From assembly GCA_005878685.1 (NCBI GenBank), contig VBLN01000017.1, forward strand, positions 1 to 11,701: DNA of 11,701 bases, read 5' to 3'. Shown one piece after another: positions 5,111 through 11,701 of this stretch; position 1 is the stretch's first letter, and every line of letters starts with the position of its first letter. The translations under genes were made by a program, and so were the position numbers. The notes under the pieces are model-generated. The model made no database searches and had not been told where the DNA came from. It saw only the letters and a program-made list of their open reading frames with translations. This DNA is from Deltaproteobacteria bacterium. Lineage in GTDB: Bacteria; Desulfobacterota; Binatia; UBA9968.

Positions 5111-5157
5111 TCAGCCATCAGAGATCAGCCCTCGATGTCGAAGCTGAGAGCTGATCC
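5111..5157. repeat. Low-complexity ATCAGC/GCTGAT intergenic repeat
   Basis: This short intergenic stretch contains GATCAGC (5123-5129) and GCTGATC (5150-5156), with further TCAG/CTGA pieces around them. It can fold as a 7-bp stem with a 20-nt loop. It separates the 35-residue membrane peptide gene from the subunit III gene. It has no U-tract, so terminator function is doubtful. Confidence 0.3.
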
Positions 5158-5164
5158 CTGACGA

Positions 5165-5272
5165 CTAACGGACTATGATAAATAACATCACCGCTCCGAT
5201 GTAGAGGAGCGCAAACAGGGCTAAAAGGAGTCCGAAGCGGCGCTTCTTGGCTTGCACATCAGAGCCATTCAT
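5165..5272 (-). CDS. 35-residue single-span membrane peptide (oxidase small assembly protein-like)
   Basis: ATG at 5272 is preceded by GAGG spaced 7 nt, and the frame ends in TAG at 5165. The peptide has a short polar N-terminus (MNGSDVQAKKRRF), one hydrophobic helix (GLLLALFALLYIGAVMLFII) and a terminal Arg. It starts 9 nt after the ctaB stop. Peptides of this size and shape, with basic residues before one helix, lie next to ctaB or ctaG in the cta operons of many Proteobacteria and are annotated as cytochrome oxidase small assembly proteins. The similarity is in architecture and position; the role is inferred. Confidence 0.68.
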   Translation of the reverse strand: MNGSDVQAKKRRFGLLLALFALLYIGAVMLFIIVR

Positions 5273-5281
5273 TCTGAGACC

Positions 5282-6190
5282 TCATTGCAGCGGTATCCGA
5301 TCCAACGCCATGACTGCGAGCAACACCGGGAGGTAGATCAATGAGACAAACAAGAGCCGTCTGGCAGCGCCAGACGACTGCGCGATGGCCAGTCCCACGC
5401 CGCAGCCCAGGAATAGCGCCCCAAGGAGGAATGCAGCCAGAAAATAGAGATAGCCGGCAACCTGGAGAAGCGTGGGCAGAAGACTCACCGCGAGGAGCGC
5501 GAGACAATTCGTCAGGATTTGTCGGCCTGTGCTTCTGCCATCCGGTTCAATCACTGGAAGAAACCGAATTCCCGCTCTCGCGAAGTCTTCCCTGTACAAT
5601 CTGGCGATCGCCAGCGTATGGGGAATCTGCCACAAAAACATGATCGCAAAAAGCGCCCAGGCGCCCGCCTCTATCGCGCCACGAGCCGCGGCCCAGCCGA
5701 TGACAGGAGGAAGCGCTCCAGGAACCGCTCCAACAACGCTGCAAAGCGATGTCTTTTGCTTGAGCGGGGTGTAGATGAAGAGATAGCTCGCGACGATCGC
5801 CGCAGTGACCAGAGCGCTGAGGGCGTTGACCGTAAGCCAAAGAGCCAGCAGCCCTGAGACGGTGAGCACAACGCCGAAGATCAACGCTTCGGTCGGCTGC
5901 ACCCGACCTTCAGGCAAGGGCCGGCGGCGCGTCCGTTCCATTGCCGCGTCGGCATCCCGCTCCAGGAACTGATTCAGCGCCAAAGTGCCGCTGGCCGCGA
6001 GCGCCGTGCCCAGAAGAGTCTGGATCAGTCGGAAGTATTCAGGAATGGAGTGAGAACCGAGATAAAAGCCGACAAAGGTCGTCACCAGAACCATCAGTGT
6101 GATGCGCGGCTTCGTAAGCTCAAAGAAATCCAAGGCTCTCCGGTAACCACCGGTCAAAACCAGATCGAGCGCTTCCGTGCTGAACGTCAT
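5282..6190 (-). CDS. ctaB: Protoheme IX farnesyltransferase (heme O synthase)
   Basis: This 302-residue polytopic UbiA-family prenyltransferase transfers farnesyl from farnesyl diphosphate to heme B, giving heme O for the oxidase. FELTKPRITLMVLVTTFVGF (23-42) is the CtaB N-terminal signature. LNQFLERDADAAMERTRRRP (72-91) holds the first Asp-rich motif (Asn73, Asp79, Asp81, Arg86), and a later YREDFARAGIRFLPV is the second loop. ATG at 6190 is preferred because it overlaps the ctaA stop as ATGA; an upstream TTG at 6226 would add 12 residues and overlap ctaA by 40 bases. Its product is the substrate of CtaA, encoded directly upstream. Confidence 0.93.
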   Translation of the reverse strand: MTFSTEALDLVLTGGYRRALDFFELTKPRITLMVLVTTFVGFYLGSHSIPEYFRLIQTLLGTALAASGTLALNQFLERDADAAMERTRRRPLPEGRVQPTEALIFGVVLTVSGLLALWLTVNALSALVTAAIVASYLFIYTPLKQKTSLCSVVGAVPGALPPVIGWAAARGAIEAGAWALFAIMFLWQIPHTLAIARLYREDFARAGIRFLPVIEPDGRSTGRQILTNCLALLAVSLLPTLLQVAGYLYFLAAFLLGALFLGCGVGLAIAQSSGAARRLLFVSLIYLPVLLAVMALDRIPLQ

Positions 6191-7119
6191 GTCGAAGTCT
6201 GCTCCGAAAGAAATTCCCGACTCCAAGCAGCCTGGGAAGGCTCCAGCAGTCGAAAAGACCTCAACGTCAGAATCAAACTCGTCACGAGCATGAGCGCGCC
6301 GGTGACCACATGACTCGTTCTCAGAAGAACAACCGCTGCGGGCGGGAGAGCTATGGCCATCGATCCGAACTTTCCCACATAGGCGCCCAGGCCCAAAGCC
6401 AATTGCAAGATCATGAGGCCCAAAAGAATGACCGCTGGCCGGGCGAGCTTGGATAGCTCGGAATAGGATTTTAGAACCCGCCCGGCGAGAAGCAATACGT
6501 GAAAACCCACCAGGGCGGCAAAAAGGAGATGGGTCTCAAACCCGGCTCCCGTATATCTCAGAATGGCACCGAAAACTCCCTGGAGATAGATCATTGCCGT
6601 CGTCAGGACCGCAAGCCTCTGGATGCGCGCCGCGTCGGAGTGCTGGACCTTGCCGATCTCCTCCTTCCACTCCCGGGACGTGAAAAGCGCCAAGCTCGTG
6701 GCGAGCGCGAAAAAAGCCTGGGCGAGACAGGCATGCAGGATCGCCAAGGTCTCTTCGACCAAGATCACTCGAAGACCACCGACGACTCCCTGAAGGATGA
6801 CGAATCCGAGGGCGACGACTCCGAGCCAGCGCAACCACCTGCGCTGCTCATAGAGCCACAGCAGAACCGCTAGCAAAAGCGTTAGCAAGCCGACACCCGA
6901 GGCAACCAGCCGGTGACTATGCTCATAGAACACTCCCCCGATCATCTTCGACCAAGGGTAGAGAAACATATTGTAGCCGAAGGTCGTCGGCCAATCGGGC
7001 ACGGCAAGGCCGACACCTTGGCTGGTGACCAGGCCGCCGATGAAAAGGAGCGGCAACGTCGCGACCGCATTCACCAGGGCAAGGCGGTGCACTCTCTTCA
7101 ATCCCCCGTCTCCTTTCAT
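6187..7119 (-). CDS. ctaA: Heme A synthase (COX15/CtaA family)
   Basis: This 310-residue protein has eight membrane helices in two homologous halves. It oxidises the C8 methyl of heme O to a formyl group, giving heme A. Expected residues are visible: EHSHR (Glu66, His67) in the first half, His129 in AILHACLAQ, and the equivalents ETHLL (His197) and RTSH (His270) in the second. It has the compact bacterial length. ATG at 7119 follows the ctaD stop by 8 nt but lacks a Shine-Dalgarno. TTG at 7101 has AAAGGAG 8 nt ahead and could be the true start, giving 304 residues. The gene ends in an ATGA overlap with ctaB. Confidence 0.92.
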   Translation of the reverse strand: MKGDGGLKRVHRLALVNAVATLPLLFIGGLVTSQGVGLAVPDWPTTFGYNMFLYPWSKMIGGVFYEHSHRLVASGVGLLTLLLAVLLWLYEQRRWLRWLGVVALGFVILQGVVGGLRVILVEETLAILHACLAQAFFALATSLALFTSREWKEEIGKVQHSDAARIQRLAVLTTAMIYLQGVFGAILRYTGAGFETHLLFAALVGFHVLLLAGRVLKSYSELSKLARPAVILLGLMILQLALGLGAYVGKFGSMAIALPPAAVVLLRTSHVVTGALMLVTSLILTLRSFRLLEPSQAAWSREFLSEQTST

Positions 7120-7127
7120 CTTGAGAC

Positions 7128-8838
7128 TTAGTGCGCGCGAGCTGCAGCTTCGCCTTCCAACGGCTTAGTCTGCGGCAGCCAATCCTCTTTGACCAAGGGA
7201 GAGCTATACTCGTAAGGGCCGCGATACACGGTCGGAGTCACCTCATAGTTTCCGTGTGGCGGTGGAGACGGAGCGGTCCATTCGAGCGTGTTCGCCTGCC
7301 ACGGATTCCTCTCCGCTTTCTTTCCAGCGAACAGGCTCCAGAAGAAATTTACCACGAAGGGAATCTGCGACAGACCGAGAATGAAGGCACTGATGGTGAT
7401 AAAAATGTTGATCGGCTGCAGCGGCTGGAGAAATTCGTACTGCGTTGGATTATAGATCCGCCGCATGTGGCCGCCCACGCCCAAGAAGTGCATGGGGAAA
7501 AACGCGCCGTTAAAGAAGATATAGGTGAGCACAAAATGGATCCTACCCCAGGTTTCATTCATCGTCCGGCCGAACATCTTGGGAAACCAATAGTAAACCG
7601 CGGCGAAGAGCGCGAAGATGATGCCGGCGACGACGTAATGGAAGTGCGCGACGATGTAGTAGGTGTCGTGGATGAAGATATCGACCGGCGTGGAGGCCAT
7701 GAAGATGCCGCTCAGCCCGCCGATCAGAAAGTTCGAGACGAAGCCGAGAGCGAAAAGCATGGGAGCGGTAAAACGAATGGACCCTCCCCATAGCGTCCCC
7801 AGCCGACATCATGAAGGCCGTGCCGAGGAGCGGGTTCATGCCGCTGATGAACATGTGATGGCCCCACACGACCCAGGAGAGAAAGGCGATCGCGATCATC
7901 GAGAAGGCCATGGCGTGATAGCCGAAGATCGGTTTGCGCGAAAAAGTCGACAGGATGTCCGAGGTCACGCCCATCGCGGGGAGGACCAACACATAGACCT
8001 CAGGATGGCCGAAGAACCAGAAGAGGTGCTGCCAGAGCAGCGGCTCGCCCCCGCCCTGGGGCAGGAAAAAGCTCGTGCCGAACATGCGGTCAAAGAGCAG
8101 CATGGCGAGCGCCGCAGTCAACACGGGCAGGGCGAGCAAGAGCAGAATAGCCGTGATGAACAGAGACCAGATCACCAGCGGCATGCGGAAATAGGTCATG
8201 CCCGGGGCGCGCATGTTGACGATGGTCGTGATGTAGTTGATCGAGCCCATCAGCGACGAGGCGCCAAGAATGATCAGGCTGATGATCCAAAGATGCTGCC
8301 CCCACTCGACGCCGGTGAAGGTTGCAACCGCCGAAAGCGGGGCGTAGGCGGTCCAACCTGAGGCCGCGGGGCCGCCGGGAACGAAAAAGCCAGCCAACAT
8401 CACAATTCCCGACACCAGACCGGTCCAAAAAGAGAGCAGGTTGAGCTTGGGGAAGGCCATATCGCCCGCGCCGATCATCAACGGAATCAGAAAATTGCCG
8501 AAGCCGCCGACCATGATGGGCATGACCACAAAAAAGATCATGATCGTCGCGTGCATCGTAAAGAAGGCATTGTAAGTTTGGGGCGGAATGATGCCGCCGT
8601 AGGCGTAGGGCTCCGGTATCCAACCCAGGCCAGGAACGGCCGTCTCAGGCCAGGCAAGCTCCCAGCGCATCGTCATCGCCAAAAGCCCGCCGATCACCAG
8701 CATGAAGAGACCCAGGAAGAGAAACTGCCGGCCGATCATCTTGTGATCCGTCGAAAAGACATAGGTGCGCCAGAAACCCAACTCCTCGTGGTGGGCATGG
8801 ACCGCGTGCGCTGCCGTGATTGCTGCAGAATCGCTCAT
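7128..8838 (-). pseudogene. ctaD: Cytochrome c oxidase subunit I, disrupted by an internal deletion
   Basis: Subunit I is the heme a/heme a3-CuB catalytic core. The first part (8838 to about 7804) has His96 (heme a), Asp126 in GDMAFPK (D-channel), GHPEVY with His278, Glu280 and Tyr282, and His327/His328 (CuB), a type A1 pattern. It runs to GTAFMMS and then leaves the frame, ending out of frame at 7555. The family continuation resumes in another frame at about 7803-7805 (LGTLWGGSIRFTAPMLFALG) and runs normally through HDTYYIVAHFHY (heme a3 and heme a ligands) to TAA at 7128. The missing stretch is the TMxIAVPTxIKxFNW segment, about 44 nt by comparison with family spacing. It carries the K-channel Thr and Lys. 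ATG at 8838 has GGAGGA upstream. It is a true null allele or an assembly artefact. Confidence 0.85.
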
Positions 8839-8889
8839 CTTCTCTTGTCCTCCATTTTGCGGGGATTGCTCAAGCGGGACGGAAGGTAC

Positions 8890-9552
8890 TCACCGTTTTT
8901 GAGCCCAAGTCTGTTGGGCCCATTTCTGGTATTCTTCAGGGGCATGAACGAAGAGCCAACCACGCATCCCTGAATGGCCGAAGCCGCACAACTCGGCGCA
9001 CGGCAACTCGTACTTGCCGGGCTTGGTCGCCTCGAACCACACCAGGATGTCCCGCCCAGGAACCGCGTCTTGCTTCAGGCGGAGATTGGGCAGAAAAAAA
9101 CTATGGATCACGTCCCTCGACTTGAGCGTAATTCGAATGACCTTGTTCACGGGAACGTGAATATCGTTATCGGTCTGAAAATCGTCCGGCGTGCCGAACT
9201 TCCCGTCCGGCCCCGGATAGAGGATCTCCCAATTGAATTGCTTGGCGGTGACTTGCAGCTCAAAATCACTGGGAGGGGCATGGCTCTTGATTTTCCCCCA
9301 CGAGGAGACGCTCATGAACGAGAGGCTAATAAAAACGATCGCCGGGATGACCGTCCAGGTGATCTCCAAAGCGGTGTTCCCGTGGGTATAGGTGGCGCGG
9401 CGCCCTTCCCGCTGGCGGTACATGATGAGAAAGAGCACCATGAGGACCGTAACCAAAATGAACGCGGCTCCCGTGATGTAATAGATGATATAGAAGAGAT
9501 GATCGATCTCTCCGCCGAACGTCGAGACATCTTCAGGGAGCCAACGCATCAT
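8890..9552 (-). CDS. ctaC: Cytochrome c oxidase subunit II (CuA subunit)
   Basis: This 220-residue protein has two membrane helices (about 19-45 and 63-83) followed by a periplasmic cupredoxin domain. The CuA ligands are all present: His150 in VIHSFFLPNLRLKQDAVPGR, then Cys185, Glu187, Cys189, His193 and Met196 in CAELCGFGHSGM. It accepts electrons from cytochrome c and passes them to heme a of subunit I. There is no C-terminal cytochrome c domain, so the enzyme is aa3-like rather than caa3. No cleavable signal peptide is evident, and the N-terminus is short. ATG at 9552 or 9549 could start; AAGGA lies 13-16 nt upstream. It is the first gene of the minus-strand operon, 51 bp before ctaD. Confidence 0.94.
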   Translation of the reverse strand: MMRWLPEDVSTFGGEIDHLFYIIYYITGAAFILVTVLMVLFLIMYRQREGRRATYTHGNTALEITWTVIPAIVFISLSFMSVSSWGKIKSHAPPSDFELQVTAKQFNWEILYPGPDGKFGTPDDFQTDNDIHVPVNKVIRITLKSRDVIHSFFLPNLRLKQDAVPGRDILVWFEATKPGKYELPCAELCGFGHSGMRGWLFVHAPEEYQKWAQQTWAQKR

Positions 9553-9604
9553 GGAGTCTAACCATCCTTGTAGCGATTGATATCATTCTGCTAACACAAC
9601 TATA

Positions 9605-9661
9605 TTACCATTGCAAGCCAACAGACGCCGGAGATTTGCAAAAATCCTCCGGCGATGGTAA
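9605..9661. repeat. Long imperfect inverted repeat between divergent ctaC and CopD-like genes
   Basis: The inner stem GCCGGAGATTT (9627-9637) pairs with AAATCCTCCGGC (9642-9653) with one bulged base and a 4-nt loop. Outside it, TTACCATT (9605-9612) pairs with GATGGTAA (9654-9661). There is no U-tract on either strand. The position between two divergent starts favours an operator or transcript leader over a terminator. The promoters of both genes must lie within 9553-9694, but no clear -35/-10 pair was found. Confidence 0.5.
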
Positions 9662-9694
9662 CCAGAGCGCTGCTCGTCTTCGAGGTAAAACTTT

Positions 9695-10192
9695 TTGGCC
9701 TCATTCTACGCCCTCAGTCTCTGGCTCCATATCTTATCCGTCGCCCTTTGGATCGGCAGCATGCTGTTTTTTCTCATTGTCTTTGGACCAGCGGTCCATT
9801 CTTTGTCGCCAGGGACTGGAGTCAGAGTCCTCGATCAAGGGCGTCAACGCTTCGAGAGGCTCTCATGGATTGCCATTGGTTTCCTGTTGTTCACCGGAAT
9901 CTTGAACCTAGTCGCTCATGCCATGACGAGCGGCTCTCCCCCCGGTGTTGGCTACTATTCCGTTCTTGGCATCAAGCTCGTTCTCTTTCTGGCAATGATT
10001 TTTCACCACTGCCTTCAGGCATTTAAATACGGATCGAAGATGACTGCTCTCACCGCGGAAGCGCCAGAAGAGCTTGAGTCGTGGCCGGAGCCGCTGCTTT
10101 CTCACTGGAAAAAATGGTTCATGCTCTTGAAGATCAACGCGACGCTCGGCACGATTCTTCTCTTCTTGGGTCTGGCTCTGAGCAGGATTTGA
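9695..10192 (+). CDS. CopD-like integral membrane protein
   Basis: This 165-residue protein has four predicted membrane helices (about 4-30, 53-75, 86-106 and 140-163). The N-terminal LHILSVALWIGSMLFFLIVFGP and the RFERLSWIAIGFLLFTGILNL segment match the helix pattern of the CopD/YcnJ C-terminal domain family, with His12 and the His104-His105 pair as possible metal ligands. CopD proteins are linked to copper transport across the inner membrane. Facing ctaC on the opposite strand, it may supply copper for CuA and CuB; this is inference. The start is TTG at 9695, with GAGGT at 9682-9686, 8 nt before. It could also be a DUF4149-type protein. Confidence 0.7.
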   Translation: MASFYALSLWLHILSVALWIGSMLFFLIVFGPAVHSLSPGTGVRVLDQGRQRFERLSWIAIGFLLFTGILNLVAHAMTSGSPPGVGYYSVLGIKLVLFLAMIFHHCLQAFKYGSKMTALTAEAPEELESWPEPLLSHWKKWFMLLKINATLGTILLFLGLALSRI

Positions 10193-10193
10193 G

Positions 10194-10239
10194 CCGGGCG
10201 CGCGGACGGGAAAATAGGAAAGAAAATTTAGCGCGCCGG
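10194..10239. terminator. Possible hairpin between convergent genes
   Basis: GGCGCGC (10197-10203) pairs with GCGCGCC (10231-10237) around a 27-nt A-rich (minus strand T-rich) loop, between the CopD-like stop at 10192 and the substrate-binding protein stop at 10228. The right arm lies inside the end of the latter gene, and no U-tract follows the stem. It is a weak candidate for a shared terminator. Confidence 0.25.
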
Positions 10240-11211
10240 GTAAAGACTCTTGATGAACCCGCTCTCTTCGAGCTGCTTGACAAAAGTGACGTCCATGAAC
10301 GTCTCGGGGTTGACGCTTTTCGCTTTCGGATTCTGCGCGGCGATCTGCTCGAGCACGAAGCGCATCCCGCCGACTGTCGGATAGGGAACACGAGAAAGCT
10401 TCGGCGCGTAAAAGTCCACTGTGGATGCAAGGATGGCAAGATCCTTGATACCGGTATACTTCTGCGTCACCTTGGCGGCGAGATCCGGCTTGTTTTTATA
10501 GAGCGCGATGGCTTCGGCGTAGGCTCGCACAAAGCGCTGCACCACGTCGGCGTGGTCGCGGATGTAGGACTTCTTGGCCACCAAGCTGACGAAGGGAAAC
10601 TCAAGTCCCAGGGCAGCGATGTTGGATATTTCCTTGTAGCCCAACTTCTGCGCATGATCCGTGAACGGGTCTGCCAGGGCGCCGGCAGCGATTCTTCCCG
10701 ACTGAAGTCCGCCCATGATTCCGGGATAGTCTTCCAGTTGGACAAGCGCCACGTCTTTGTCCGGCTGCAAGCCGAATTTTCTCAGCGCAAACCGCGCCGA
10801 CATATCTGTATTGGAGCCGTAGCGCGTCACCCCGATGGCTTTGCCTTTCAGCTCTTCTATCTTGGAGACCGTTCCCATGAGAACGATCGGCGTGGTGTTG
10901 AGCGCAACAGCCACGATGACAAAATCAGCGCCACCCACGGCCGCGGCCAGGGCCGCCGGACCGCCGGTCTGAGCGATCTGCAGTTCGCCAGCCGCCAAGG
11001 CCTGGGCCATCGTCGAGCCGCTGCGGATGTAGGCGATCTCCGCGCGGAGACCGTTTTTTTCAAACAGTCCCGCCTCCCGCGTCATCCAGAGCACGGCGTG
11101 AGGACCGGAAATCGCGCTATAGCCCGATACGACACGCGTGAGCCCTTGGGCGAATGCGGCGCTGCTAAGACAGAAGCAAATCAGAAAGCCGACACCAAAT
11201 CTCTTGCTCAT
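10228..11211 (-). CDS. ABC transporter substrate-binding protein, NMT1/SsuA-like
   Basis: This 327-residue periplasmic protein has a signal peptide (MSKRFGVGFLICFCLSSAAF-AQ, cleavage after Ala21). The mature part fits the NMT1/THI5-like or SsuA-type solute-binding fold. Its segments are SGPHAVLWMTREAGLFEKNG (35-54), AQALAAGELQIAQTGG, the hinge strand ELKGKAIGVTRYGSNTD, and GLQSGRIAAGALADPFTDHAQKLG. Relatives bind sulfonates, nitrate, pyrimidine precursors or aromatic acids; the ligand cannot be read from sequence. ATG at 11211 is supported by GGGGAGGAG 3 nt upstream; a longer frame from 11292 lacks support and would cross the Shine-Dalgarno. No permease or ATPase gene adjoins, so it is an orphan in this window. 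A perfect TTGACA lies at 11287-11292 but without a good -10. Confidence 0.87.
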   Translation of the reverse strand: MSKRFGVGFLICFCLSSAAFAQGLTRVVSGYSAISGPHAVLWMTREAGLFEKNGLRAEIAYIRSGSTMAQALAAGELQIAQTGGPAALAAAVGGADFVIVAVALNTTPIVLMGTVSKIEELKGKAIGVTRYGSNTDMSARFALRKFGLQPDKDVALVQLEDYPGIMGGLQSGRIAAGALADPFTDHAQKLGYKEISNIAALGLEFPFVSLVAKKSYIRDHADVVQRFVRAYAEAIALYKNKPDLAAKVTQKYTGIKDLAILASTVDFYAPKLSRVPYPTVGGMRFVLEQIAAQNPKAKSVNPETFMDVTFVKQLEESGFIKSLYPAR

Positions 11212-11504
11212 CTCTCCTCCCCTGGTTGAATTGCACGACGGGAGAAAATATATACATGAGCGAAGGTAACCACAGGGCCATTCATCTGTCAAGAAAAAGG
11301 GGTTCTATTGTACAGACTCTGGATAAACCATCCTTCACTCTTCAGTTTTAAATTCGGATCCTTAAGAAAAGGTTACCGGAAGATCTGCACGTGAAGTAAT
11401 TTTCCTTCACACATTACATGTTTGAGAGTCAGGGTAATGATCAAAGGACTCCACTGGAGTTAATGGGAGCGATTTAAAATCAACAGCTTAGCTTTATATT
11501 GGAG
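11212..11504. other. Intergenic region without recognised gene
   Basis: This AT-richer stretch between the substrate-binding protein gene and the sigma-54-like site has no credible open reading frame. It holds the Shine-Dalgarno and probable leader of the minus-strand gene (11212-11295) and a small palindrome ACTCCACTGGAGT near 11450. Nothing else was recognised. Confidence 0.5.
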
Positions 11505-11520
11505 TTGGCATCACTCTTGC
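11505..11520 (+). promoter_or_regulatory. Candidate sigma-54 promoter
   Basis: TTGGCATCACTCTTGC contains GG (11507-11508) and GC (11519-11520) exactly 12 bp apart, within the TTGGCA-N6-TTGC pattern of sigma-54 (-24/-12) promoters. Transcription would start near 11532, toward the open frame at the window end. A chance match is possible for so short a motif. No enhancer-binding regulator gene is seen. Confidence 0.4.
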
Positions 11521-11530
11521 GTCGGAGCGC

Positions 11531-11701
11531 TTGGTCCGGTCAAAGGGTACGCACAGAAGGGACACGCTGCCGACCGAGCGCGGTAAGGAAGTGATAGTTC
11601 GCATCGAAGTCAGAACTGAGTATCTACCTTCGACAGTCTACATGGGCAAAAGTGCAGCAGTTGAGATTTGGACGTACATACCCGAAGCCCTTGACCGAAG
11701 T
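11531..11701 (+). CDS. Unrecognised open frame running off the window
   Basis: The plus-strand frame is open from the stop at 11494-11496 to the window end. The translated part after 11582 looks protein-like (GKEVIVRIEVRTEYLPSTVY, then MGKSAAVEIWTYIPEALDRS) with an amphipathic pattern, but no family is recognised. The start is unclear: TTG at 11531 has GGAG 3 nt ahead but would fall on the predicted sigma-54 start point. GTG at 11591 and ATG at 11642 lack well-spaced Shine-Dalgarno sites. The coordinates use the longest option. It could be a chance frame. Confidence 0.3.
   Translation, partial: MVRSKGTHRRDTLPTERGKEVIVRIEVRTEYLPSTVYMGKSAAVEIWTYIPEALDRS

Noticed and set aside
7131..8361. Long plus-strand open frames opposite ctaD
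   Set aside because: They mirror conserved subunit I codons and have highly charged, low-complexity translations; there is no start context or family resemblance.
10081..11229. A 382-residue plus-strand open frame opposite the substrate-binding protein gene
   Set aside because: It is antisense to a gene with signal peptide, strong Shine-Dalgarno and family motifs; the translation is Arg/His/Asp-rich without domain character, typical of a shadow in GC-rich DNA.
11270..11292. Perfect TTGACA upstream of the substrate-binding protein as a promoter
   Set aside because: The hexamer 17 nt downstream (TTACCT) is a poor -10 box and the AT-rich TATATA lies at the wrong distance, so it is not called.
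1..11701. CRISPR arrays, tRNA and rRNA genes
   Set aside because: No regularly spaced repeats and no tRNA cloverleaf or rRNA sequence were recognised by eye on either strand.

Overview
This looks like a chromosomal piece of an aerobic, moderately GC-rich uncultivated bacterium. The backbone from about 2.7 to 11.2 kb carries an aa3-type cytochrome c oxidase operon and a lone periplasmic substrate-binding protein of the NMT1/SsuA type. That combination is common in soil lineages such as Rokubacteria/Methylomirabilota and related groups, but the affiliation is an inference from gene content and is not proven here.

Left end (1-1.8 kb, minus strand): a short run of integron gene cassettes without a visible integrase. 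A good attC site at 1280-1366 has both core boxes, a hairpin with an extrahelical base, and the stop codon of the adjacent gene embedded in one box. A more degenerate attC-like site lies at 639-720, and a half-site at 1232-1244. The cassette genes are a TPR lipoprotein (cut by the window edge), a BamE/SmpA-like lipoprotein and a small DUF1871-like protein. Upstream of them, 1685-1816 holds a promoter flanked by two related operator-like sequences.

Junction (1.9-2.8 kb): a BrnT-like toxin and an antitoxin with a zinc ribbon plus ribbon-helix-helix, with a promoter/operator and probably a leaderless toxin mRNA. This module lies between two 57-bp direct repeats, which are two copies of the 3' end of the DUF420 (ctaM-like) gene. 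The distal copy keeps an intact ending. The copy still attached to the gene has a TGG-to-TAG change. This suggests that a small element entered the end of the oxidase operon.

Oxidase operon (9552 down to 2717, minus strand): ctaC (subunit II), ctaD (subunit I), ctaA (heme A synthase), ctaB (heme O synthase), a 35-residue membrane peptide, a first subunit III, a CxxC membrane protein, a second subunit III (ctaE), subunit IV and DUF420. Spacings are tight and there are ATGA overlaps. Heme O/A synthesis, copper-centre subunits and assembly factors are thus co-transcribed. In this sequence ctaD carries an internal deletion, estimated at 44 nt, that breaks the frame and removes the K-channel segment. 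It is either a pseudogene or an assembly defect.

Right end: a CopD-like membrane protein diverges from ctaC (9695-10192) and may supply copper. It converges on the substrate-binding protein gene (11211-10228). The last 490 bases are mostly non-coding, with a sigma-54-type promoter at 11505-11520 pointing into an unrecognised open frame that runs off the window.
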